From positions 1-11,156 of the forward strand of contig CAZKWC010000084.1 in NCBI GenBank assembly GCA_964556425.1: DNA of 11,156 bases, read 5' to 3'. Position 1 is the stretch's first letter, and every line of letters starts with the position of its first letter. The position numbers and the translations under genes were made by a program. Of the stretch, positions 6,101 to 11,156 are shown piece by piece. Source of the stretch: JALQUL01 sp964556425. GTDB taxonomy: Bacteria > Pseudomonadota > Gammaproteobacteria > Burkholderiales > Burkholderiaceae_C. Under the pieces are notes generated by a model. That model saw nothing but the letters and a program-made list of their open reading frames with translations. It did no database searches and had not been told where the DNA came from.

Positions 6101-8995
6101 GATTGGATTATTGATTTGGGTCCCGATGGCGGTGAAGCAGGCGGTCAATTAGTCGCACAAGGTTATCCTGAAGAGTTGGCTAGGCATACCCAATCCCACA
6201 CGGCTCAAGCCCTTCGTGATTATGAAGAAACCTTAGGTCTTGGCAATTTAGGTTTAGCCGAATCTACCGCTGTGTGGCAAGAAAACCGACAGCAATTAAA
6301 GCTTAATCAAGAAAAAGCAAAAAATCATATTTCTATTGTGAATGCACAGGAACACAACCTCAAAGGTTTGTCAGTGAATATTCCTAGAGGTCAATTTAAT
6401 GTGGTGACTGGGGTAAGCGGTTCGGGTAAATCGACATTGGCTTTTGATATTTTATTTAATGAAGGCCAAAGACGTTATTTAGAAAGTTTAAATGCCTATG
6501 CTCGTAGCATTGTGCAGCCTGCTGGCAGGCCAGAGGTAGATGCAGTTTATGGCATACCTCCCACAGTTGCCATCGAACAAAGATTATCTAGGGGTGGACG
6601 TAAATCAACTGTTGGCACCACAACCGAGGTGTGGCATTTTTTACGTTTGTTGTATGTGAAGTTAGGCATTCAACATTGTATTCATGATGACAGCCCTGTA
6701 CAGGCACAAAGCCCTGAAATTATTTTGAATCATTTAATGCGCCACTATAAAGGCCAAGAAGTGGGTTTATTAGCCCCGCTGGTGATTTCTAGAAAAGGTA
6801 TTTACACCGAGCTTGCCGAATGGGCACGACCTAAAGGCTATAGCCATTTAAGAGTGGACGGACAATTTGTTTCGACGCAAAATTTTCCAAAGTTAGATCG
6901 CTTTAAAGAACACTCGATTGAACTGCCTGTTTTAAGTCTTACCGTAGAGGCGGCACAAGAAGCTTTGCTACGCCAAGGTATAGAACAAGCTTTGGTGCAT
7001 GGCAAGGGTGTTATGATGGTTTTAAGTCAATTAGATGGCCTTGCCCATGCCCTAGAAAACGGCCTTAGCACCTTGGGTGTAGGACGACTTGAAACCTACT
7101 CTAGCAAACGTGCTTGCCCAGTTTGTAGCACCAGTTATGCAGAACTCGACCCACGTATGTTTAGCTATAACAGCAAACAAGGTTGGTGCCCCGATTGTGT
7201 GGGCACAGGTTTAGCACTGACTAAAGATCAACGTAAAATTTTAGATGACACTTTGCCCAATGAAGACAACAAAGGCAGAGAACAAAGTTTTATGGAACCC
7301 GAATTGGAAGATGCCCCCACTGGCAGCTGCCCTACTTGCTCGGGAAGCCGACTTAATCCCACCTCTAGGGCGGTTCGCTTTGGCTCCATTAAGGGCGAAA
7401 AACTCGGCATTGCCGATATTGCAGCCAAAAGTATTGATGAACTCATTGATTGGGTGAAATCAGTTCAAGCACCAGACGCATTAAACACCCGAGATTTTGA
7501 AATTGCCCGTGACTTAATCGCAGAAATTGCCTCACGCCTAGAGTTTTTACAGCAAGTTGGATTAGGTTATTTAACTCTAGACCGAGGAGCTCCCACTTTA
7601 AGTGGTGGCGAAGCCCAACGTATTCGTTTAGCCGCTCAATTGGGTAGCAATTTACAAGGCGTTTGTTATGTTCTAGATGAACCGACTATTGGACTACATG
7701 CACGAGACAATCAAATTTTATTAAAAGCCCTGCATTCATTAAGCGACAAAGGCAATACCTTGGTAGTGGTAGAGCATGATGAAGACACCATCAGGCATGC
7801 CGACCATATTATTGATATTGGCCCTGGTGCGGGTATTCGAGGTGGCAATTTAGTCGCCCAAGGTAGCTTGCAAGATGTGATGAATGAGGCTAACTCTTTA
7901 ACGGGTCGCTATTTGCGAGATGCNNNNNNNNNNNNNNNNNNNNNNNNNNNNNNNNNNNNNNNNNNNNNNNNNNNNNNNNNNNNNNNNNNNNNNNNNNNNN
8001 NNNNNNNNNNNNNNNNNNNNNNNGGTGTGAGTGGTTCTGGAAAATCGACTTTAGCTCGTGAGGTATTGTTAAGCAATGTACAAAATCTGGTGCAACAAGC
8101 CAGTACCAAAGCCGGCCGAGATGCCATGCTAGCTGGCAATGGCCCAGCTTTAGAGTTTGTTGAACAAATTACAGGTTATGAATCGGTAGATAAGGTGTTG
8201 GAAGTGGACCAAACCCCTATTGGTAAAACACCCAGAAGTTGCCCCGCTACCTATATTGGTTTTTGGGATGTGATTCGTAAATTATTTGCCGACACCTTAG
8301 AGGCCAAAGCACGTGGTTATAGCGCTAGCCGTTTTAGCTTTAACACTGGCGAGGGCAGATGCCCCAGCTGTGAAGGTCAAGGCATGCGCACTATTGGCAT
8401 GAGCTTTTTGCCCGATGTAAAAGTGGTCTGCGAAACCTGTAAAGGAGCACGCTTTAATCCCGAAACCCTAGCCGTGACTTGGCGTGGTAAAAACATCGGC
8501 CAAGTGTTGCAAATGGAAGTGGACGAAGCTGTTGATTTTTTTGCCACTATGCCTGCTATTGCCTATTCCTTGCAGTTATTAAAAGATGTTGGTTTGGGTT
8601 ATTTAACTTTGGGTCAGGCATCGCCGACTTTAAGCGGTGGTGAAGCCCAACGCCTTAAATTGGTGACCGAACTGAGTAAAGTTAGAGATGACATCACTAG
8701 GCGGGGGCAAAAAACTCCCCACACACTGTATGTGCTAGACGAGCCCACCGTTGGTTTACATATGGCAGATGTGGCCAAACTCATTACCGTGCTTCACCGC
8801 TTGGTAGATGCTGGTCACAGTGTGGTGGTAATTGAACATGACCTTGATGTAATTGCCGAAGCCGATTGGATTATTGACCTAGGCCCTGAAGGTGGTAAAA
8901 ACGGCGGACAAATTGTTGCCACCGGTAGCCCAGAACAAGTAGTGCAAAGCCAAAGTCCTACAGGTAAGGCCTTAAGTGCAGTGCTTTATCGTTAA
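3167..8995 (+). CDS. uvrA: UvrA excinuclease subunit, tandem double-length fusion (two UvrA units in one chain)
   Basis: UvrA is the damage-sensing ATPase of nucleotide excision repair. It normally has about 940 residues and acts as a dimer that loads UvrB. This frame encodes 1942 positions (34 of them unread) and contains two complete UvrA units, residues 1 to about 1007 and about 1053-1942, joined by a linker of roughly 45 residues. Four ATP sites are visible. Walker A: 32-40 (GPSGSGKSS), 706-714, 1082-1090 and 1620-1628 (GVSGSGKST). ABC signatures LSGGE: 554, 899, 1478 and 1822. Walker B aspartates: D580, D937, D1504 and D1858. Zinc sites in the second half of each unit are intact (C805/808/828/831 and C1732/1735/1755/1758), as is the first site of unit 2 (C1317/1320/1341/1344). 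The first site of unit 1 has C285, C309 and C312 but S288. Unit 2 keeps the UvrB-binding-type region (RKG at 1209-1211); the matching part of unit 1 is more diverged. The sequence gap lies before the fourth Walker A. There is no uvrB neighbour. Confidence 0.93.
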   Translation: MSSSIKIRGARQHNLKNLDLDIQTGELTVVTGPSGSGKSSLVFDTLYAEGQRRYVETFSAYARQFLDRMDKPAVDKIEGVPPAIAIDQTNPVRSSRSTVGTMTELNDHLKLLWARVGQLFDQKTAYPVKHDTAQTIYAQLLAKAQELNNPRLALSFPVHLPANTSQQQMQDWLSASGYTRTLGQRTITIANPDFIQDAAGKASAKKSKANVSETLEQIVVDVIADRFRLINTDQSRVLDAIEQCLLRGNGRIDVHLLPESTSTENTASSEPGPAVVWRYSKGLHCPDSDLHYTEPSGSMFSFNSAVGACPACRGFGRVIGVDFNLVIPNDKLTLRAGAIKPIQTPAWKECQDDLMRFSEQAGIPRDTPYYQLTQEQKDWVIEGSPNWNGKWNQQWYGVKRFFEYLETKSYKMHIRVLLSKYRSYTPCPTCNGARLQPESLLWRVGSKEDADAVLHPSARFMPKGVTWTRHQLEALPGLCLHDVMQLPIEKVQVFCNRLYSSMQEPQSTDVAISPLDSAEKKAQKQILDEIRTRLYYLCDVGIGYLSLDRQSRTLSGGEVQRINLTTALGTSLVNTLFVLDEPSIGLHPKDMHRITEAMLRLRDAGNTLVVVEHDPQVMIAADRVIDMGPGPGAQGGSIVFDGSVEQLRHADTLTGHYLGGRKTIPNGLKRLVQENTPRLILTGARENNLKNLTIEFPLHRMVCITGVSGSGKSTLMQDVLAPALLRHFGKPTESAGLHDELLGTDYLSDVVFVDQSPIGKSARSNPVSYIGAWDHVRNLFAQTELAHSRGYTAGKFSFNGGDGRCPICGGSGFEHVEMQFLSDIYLRCQECDGKRYRPEILEVTITRKGQTLNVADVLDLTVAQALDLFQQDRELVKALKPVVDVGLDYVKLGQPVPTLSGGEAQRLKLAAYLVEAAKSQSASKQKLAQKGMLFLFDEPTTGLHFDDIAKLMRSLRQLIDAGHSVFLIEHNLDVMRASDWIIDLGPDGGEAGGQLVAQGYPEELARHTQSHTAQALRDYEETLGLGNLGLAESTAVWQENRQQLKLNQEKAKNHISIVNAQEHNLKGLSVNIPRGQFNVVTGVSGSGKSTLAFDILFNEGQRRYLESLNAYARSIVQPAGRPEVDAVYGIPPTVAIEQRLSRGGRKSTVGTTTEVWHFLRLLYVKLGIQHCIHDDSPVQAQSPEIILNHLMRHYKGQEVGLLAPLVISRKGIYTELAEWARPKGYSHLRVDGQFVSTQNFPKLDRFKEHSIELPVLSLTVEAAQEALLRQGIEQALVHGKGVMMVLSQLDGLAHALENGLSTLGVGRLETYSSKRACPVCSTSYAELDPRMFSYNSKQGWCPDCVGTGLALTKDQRKILDDTLPNEDNKGREQSFMEPELEDAPTGSCPTCSGSRLNPTSRAVRFGSIKGEKLGIADIAAKSIDELIDWVKSVQAPDALNTRDFEIARDLIAEIASRLEFLQQVGLGYLTLDRGAPTLSGGEAQRIRLAAQLGSNLQGVCYVLDEPTIGLHARDNQILLKALHSLSDKGNTLVVVEHDEDTIRHADHIIDIGPGAGIRGGNLVAQGSLQDVMNEANSLTGRYLRDXXXXXXXXXXXXXXXXXXXXXXXXXXXXXXXXXXGVSGSGKSTLAREVLLSNVQNLVQQASTKAGRDAMLAGNGPALEFVEQITGYESVDKVLEVDQTPIGKTPRSCPATYIGFWDVIRKLFADTLEAKARGYSASRFSFNTGEGRCPSCEGQGMRTIGMSFLPDVKVVCETCKGARFNPETLAVTWRGKNIGQVLQMEVDEAVDFFATMPAIAYSLQLLKDVGLGYLTLGQASPTLSGGEAQRLKLVTELSKVRDDITRRGQKTPHTLYVLDEPTVGLHMADVAKLITVLHRLVDAGHSVVVIEHDLDVIAEADWIIDLGPEGGKNGGQIVATGSPEQVVQSQSPTGKALSAVLYR
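7924..8023. other. Assembly gap of 100 N inside uvrA
   Basis: Exactly 100 unknown bases separate YLRDA from GVSGSGKST. The equivalent stretch in unit 1 of the same protein (after LTGHYLGG, up to GVSGSGKST) is 45 residues, whereas the gap leaves room for about 34. The true missing length is therefore probably nearer 130-140 bases and 100 is a filler value. The reading frame is open on both sides. Confidence 0.9.
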
Positions 8996-9325
8996 AAAAT
9001 ATCGAAACACTATTTTTGATAGCAAAAACCCCTTATCTGCGTCAGAATTTGACGTGAGTTAAGCTTATGATTCTGAATATATTTTTATTTGGCATTAGTG
9101 AAAGCTAATCAACATAAAGAACCTTTGGGTTCAGTTATAGGGTGAGATTTTGATCTGCTTAGCTTAAAGCAAGTGTTTCAAAATTTGGCCTTATCACTTG
9201 GCTTGGCTTTGATATTAATGCCGTAAAAATTCTTCTTTGTTCCTTTCATCCAGTCCCGAATCTTCCCAAACAGCAAAGTGCTGAAGGAAGATTCTTTTGC
9301 CATTTTGTTTTACATCTTTATTTTT
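8996..9325 (+). other. Intergenic region between uvrA and the nuclease gene
   Basis: These 330 bases contain no convincing gene. Visible structure: a weak imperfect hairpin right after the uvrA stop (about 9000-9020), whose T run would serve only the minus strand; a 15-base inverted repeat CGTCA-GAATT-TGACG at 9040-9054; a small GAACC-TTTG-GGTTC hairpin at 9119-9132; and the strong nested hairpin at 9258-9294, listed separately. I found no promoter that I would defend. Confidence 0.5.
9258..9312 (+). terminator. Nested hairpin with T-rich tail just before the nuclease gene (terminator or attenuator)
   Basis: GAATCTTCC (9258-9266) pairs perfectly with GGAAGATTC (9286-9294). Inside it CAGCA (9271-9275) pairs with TGCTG (9279-9283) around a three-base loop. 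The stem is followed at once by TTTTGCCATTTTGTTTT, the form of a Rho-independent terminator. It sits 262 bases after the uvrA stop but only 31 bases before the nuclease ATG. It could therefore end uvrA transcription, or act as an attenuator or structured leader for the nuclease. Because a possible GTG start at 9278 lies in the loop, it also argues for the ATG at 9326. Confidence 0.6.
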
Positions 9326-9970
9326 ATGACTGCTTTTATTCGATTGTTTGTTGTGGCCTTCAGTTTGTTTTTAGGTCTTATAGGCCAAGCACTGGCCTTT
9401 GAAGGTGTGGTGGTTGGTGTAGCCGATGGCGATACAGTAACCGTGTTAGATGCACAAAAAACCCAACATAAAATTCGTCTCTCTGGGATTGATGCACCAG
9501 AAAAAGCACAGGACTTTGGCACTCGCTCTAGACAAAACTTATCTAATTTGGTTTTTGGAAAAAAGGTGACCATACCCGATACCAACAAAGACCGTTATGG
9601 CAGAACAATTTCTAGAGTTTTGGTAAACGGCAAAGATGCTGGCCTAGAACAAATTAAAGGTGGTTTTGCTTGGCATTACAAAAAATACCAAAAAGACCAA
9701 CAACCCAGCGATAGAGTTTTATATGCACAAGCTCAAGAAAAATCTCAAAGCGCCAGAGTAGGCTTATGGGCGCTGGCCAATCCAGTGGAACCAGAGGCCT
9801 TTAGACGCAATGAAGGTGGAACCAGGACTGCAGCGGGTCAAGCACCATCTGCCGGTTTTAATCCACTCACTAGCGAATGCCCATGCAGCAGCAATAATTT
9901 GTGTACTGGCCCTAAAGGTGGTCGTTATTGCATTAACGGCAATGGCAACAAGTCTTACCAACAACAATAA
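9326..9970 (+). CDS. Exported thermonuclease, staphylococcal nuclease (SNase) family
   Basis: This is a 214-residue Ca2+-dependent-type nuclease predicted to be exported. Residues 1-24 form a signal peptide: R6, a hydrophobic core at 7-20, and a likely cleavage after QALA (21-24) before FEG. The SNase fold follows at about 26-150. Residues matching the S. aureus enzyme are all present: D34 and D36 in ADGDTV and D56 for metal, R51 and E59 in RLSGIDAPE, and R93 in YGR. The last 30 residues form a Cys-rich tail (C185, C187, C193, C202) with GPKGGRYC, after an Ala/Gly/Pro linker. As far as I recall, this tail occurs on other proteobacterial nucleases of this kind. I prefer ATG 9326 over GTG 9278 because it gives a clean signal peptide and GTG 9278 lies in a hairpin loop; neither has a clear ribosome binding site. 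Likely roles are degrading DNA outside the cytoplasm for nutrients or defence. Confidence 0.88.
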   Translation: MTAFIRLFVVAFSLFLGLIGQALAFEGVVVGVADGDTVTVLDAQKTQHKIRLSGIDAPEKAQDFGTRSRQNLSNLVFGKKVTIPDTNKDRYGRTISRVLVNGKDAGLEQIKGGFAWHYKKYQKDQQPSDRVLYAQAQEKSQSARVGLWALANPVEPEAFRRNEGGTRTAAGQAPSAGFNPLTSECPCSSNNLCTGPKGGRYCINGNGNKSYQQQ

Positions 9971-10011
9971 TTGGACTCATTTCAAAACTAGTTTTTTTGA
10001 TTTATGATTAT

Positions 10012-10056
10012 TTAAGGAATACCTGCAGGTATTGAGTTTTGCAAGGGCTTCCTTAA
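10012..10056. repeat. 16-nt perfect palindrome inside a second inverted repeat, upstream of the dehydroquinase gene
   Basis: AATACCTGCAGGTATT at 10018-10033 is a perfect 8+8 palindrome. It overlaps the left arm of a second inverted repeat, TTAAGGAA (10012-10019) with TTCCTTAA (10049-10056). The palindrome has no loop and no T run, so it looks more like a dimeric regulator site than a terminator. The outer arms could form a competing hairpin in RNA. It lies about 95 bases before the next start codon. Confidence 0.5.
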
Positions 10057-10127
10057 GCAGCTAGCGTCAACTCTGGCTTGACTTGAAACTAGCAGTGTTT
10101 TAATTGATTCTTGAATAGGTTTTAGCA

Positions 10128-10574
10128 ATGAATATTCTGATGTTGCATGGTGTTAATCACAATATGTTTGGTAAACGTGACCCTGTGCAATATGGCACAG
10201 CCACTTTATCGGACATTGATCAAAGCCTTCAAAATTTGGGGCAAGAATTGGGCGTAAAGGTTGATAGTTTTCAGACCAATCACGAGGGTGAAATGTGTGA
10301 ACGTATTCATCAAGCCTATCATGACGGGGTAGATGGGGTACTTATTAATGCGGGTGCTTGGACACACTACAGTTATGCCATTCGAGACGCTATCGCCATC
10401 TTAACCTGCCCTGTGGTAGAGCTGCATATGTCCAATATTCATGCCCGTGAAGCCTTCCGCCATCATTCGGTTTTGGCCGATATTGTGACAGGACAAATTG
10501 CTGGCTTTGGCCTTGATAGCTATGCCTTGGCCTTAAGAGCAGCAGTAAGTGCAGCTAAAAAATCTAAAAAATAA
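10128..10574 (+). CDS. Type II 3-dehydroquinate dehydratase, divergent AroQ-like subgroup
   Basis: This 148-residue protein matches the length and fold of type II dehydroquinases, cytosolic dodecamers that convert 3-dehydroquinate to 3-dehydroshikimate. Residues matching the known active site are kept: R17, catalytic Y22 (in RDPVQYG), N74, H80, H100 and R111. NHEGE (51-55) and SNIHAREAFRHHS (102-114) are typical. The first loop differs from the usual LNGPNLNLLGTREP and reads LHGVNHNMFGKRDP (6-19). Residues 74-78 read NAGAW where NPGAY is common. This marks a paralogous subgroup, so the role could be shikimate synthesis or quinate/dehydroquinate use; I therefore give no symbol. The start at ATG 10128 follows a weak ATAGG at 10115-10119, eight bases away. 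It has its own leader with palindromes and does not look co-transcribed with the nuclease. Confidence 0.85.
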   Translation: MNILMLHGVNHNMFGKRDPVQYGTATLSDIDQSLQNLGQELGVKVDSFQTNHEGEMCERIHQAYHDGVDGVLINAGAWTHYSYAIRDAIAILTCPVVELHMSNIHAREAFRHHSVLADIVTGQIAGFGLDSYALALRAAVSAAKKSKK

Positions 10575-10695
10575 AGCCTTTTATAGGCACATTAGCCAGC
10601 CATTTTTGTAAAGAAAAAAGGGGATTAGCAGGCTTTCTTGAATAAAGCACGGCTTGCTTGTAGACTTGGGTTTATATCTTTATAAAGGAATGGTT

Positions 10696-11156
10696 ATGAC
10701 TCTGTTAATTTTAGGTTTGGTGATTTTTTTAGGCATTCATTTAACTCAAGCACTTTTGCCCCAACAAAGACAAGCGGCCATCGCAAAATTAGGCCCTAAT
10801 GGCTGGAAGATTTTATATTCTGTTATTTCGATTATTGGTTTTGTACTCATTGTTTTGGCTTATCCACAAGCTAAAGCAGAAGGTGGTTGGATTTGGTCGC
10901 CACCTGTGGGCATGCGTCATGCCAACTCTTTATTCACCTTGGTAGCCTTTATTTTATTAGTGGCCGCCTATGTGCCGCGTAATCATTTCAAGGCCAAACT
11001 CAAGCACCCCATGACTTTATCGGTAAAAGTATGGGCATTAGGTCATTTATTGGCCCATGGCTCTTTGGCTGGCATTATTGTTTTTGCTTCGTTTTTAATT
11101 TGGGCGGTGATTGTTTTTAAAATCAACCGTCAACGTGACCGTGCTAACAATGTAGC
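10696..11156 (+). CDS. NnrU-family integral membrane protein, truncated by window edge
   Basis: The first 153 residues of an inner-membrane protein are visible. The start at ATG 10696 follows AAAGGA at 10684-10689 with six bases of spacing; an in-frame ATG at 10690 is too close to that site. Features matching the NnrU family as I remember it: an N-terminal membrane helix with GIHLTQA at 13-19, LGPNGWKILYSVIS at 31-44, WIWSPP followed by MRH, a third helix running into AAYVPRN, HPM, and VKVWALGHLLAHG near residues 111-123. About four hydrophobic segments are present. The family usually has about 190 residues, so the end is missing. NnrU was first linked to denitrification gene clusters, but members occur widely outside them and no such genes are seen here, so the function is open. 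Confidence 0.85.
   Translation, partial: MTLLILGLVIFLGIHLTQALLPQQRQAAIAKLGPNGWKILYSVISIIGFVLIVLAYPQAKAEGGWIWSPPVGMRHANSLFTLVAFILLVAAYVPRNHFKAKLKHPMTLSVKVWALGHLLAHGSLAGIIVFASFLIWAVIVFKINRQRDRANNV

Noticed and set aside
9278..9325. Longer nuclease start at GTG 9278
   Set aside because: The codon lies in the loop of a stable hairpin, has no ribosome binding site, and would put an acidic segment before the signal peptide that starts at ATG 9326.
9982..10000. AT-only hairpin TCAAAA/TTTTGA after the nuclease gene as a terminator
   Set aside because: The stem has only one G-C pair and six base pairs, too weak to call without RNA data.
10078..10104. Possible promoter TTGACT ... TTTAAT before the dehydroquinase gene
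   Set aside because: The -35 is good but the best -10 gives only a 15-base spacer and the 17-base alternative is poor, so I do not list it as a feature.
10638..10666. Possible promoter TTGAAT ... TAGACT before the NnrU-like gene
   Set aside because: Spacing is 17 but both boxes match only four of six consensus bases, expected by chance in AT-rich DNA.

Overview
The window looks like a stretch of chromosome from a low-GC betaproteobacterium, most probably of the order Burkholderiales. This is inferred from gene content and recollection, not from a search: a double-length UvrA, a kinase fused to a universal-stress domain, an exported staphylococcal-type nuclease with a Cys-rich tail, a divergent type II dehydroquinase and an NnrU-family membrane protein. 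The DNA is AT-rich throughout and codon use looks even, so I see no sign of a recently acquired island. There are no insertion sequences, phage genes, CRISPR arrays, tRNAs or rRNAs.

Layout, left to right. (1) 1-389, minus strand: N-terminal part of a metabolite:H+ symporter (MFS transporter), cut by the window edge. (2) 648-1400 and 1397-2836, plus strand: a two-gene unit joined by an ATGA overlap, a calcineurin-like metallophosphoesterase followed by a Ser/Thr kinase with a C-terminal Usp domain. It ends in a perfect 17-bp stem terminator at 2870-2909. (3) 2837-3166: a leader region with the terminator, a possible small membrane-protein ORF (2978-3115) and a hairpin. (4) 3167-8995: one very long gene encoding two UvrA units in tandem. 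It is interrupted by a run of 100 N (7924-8023) that hides the residues just before the fourth Walker A motif. (5) 8996-9325: a non-coding stretch ending in a strong nested hairpin with a T-rich tail. (6) 9326-9970: a secreted micrococcal-type nuclease. (7) 9971-10127: a short gap holding a 16-nt perfect palindrome inside a second inverted repeat. (8) 10128-10574: a type II 3-dehydroquinate dehydratase of a divergent subgroup. (9) 10696-11156: an NnrU-like membrane protein, cut by the right edge.

How the genes may work together. The phosphoesterase and kinase are very likely co-translated and could be an opposing phosphatase/kinase pair. The UvrA protein would supply damage recognition for nucleotide excision repair; no uvrB or uvrC is visible nearby. 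The remaining genes look like separate transcription units with individual housekeeping or accessory roles. I do not see a wholly new multi-gene system. The most unusual items are the covalent UvrA pseudo-dimer with one altered zinc site, the coupled phosphoesterase/kinase-Usp pair, and the structured leaders before the nuclease and dehydroquinase genes.
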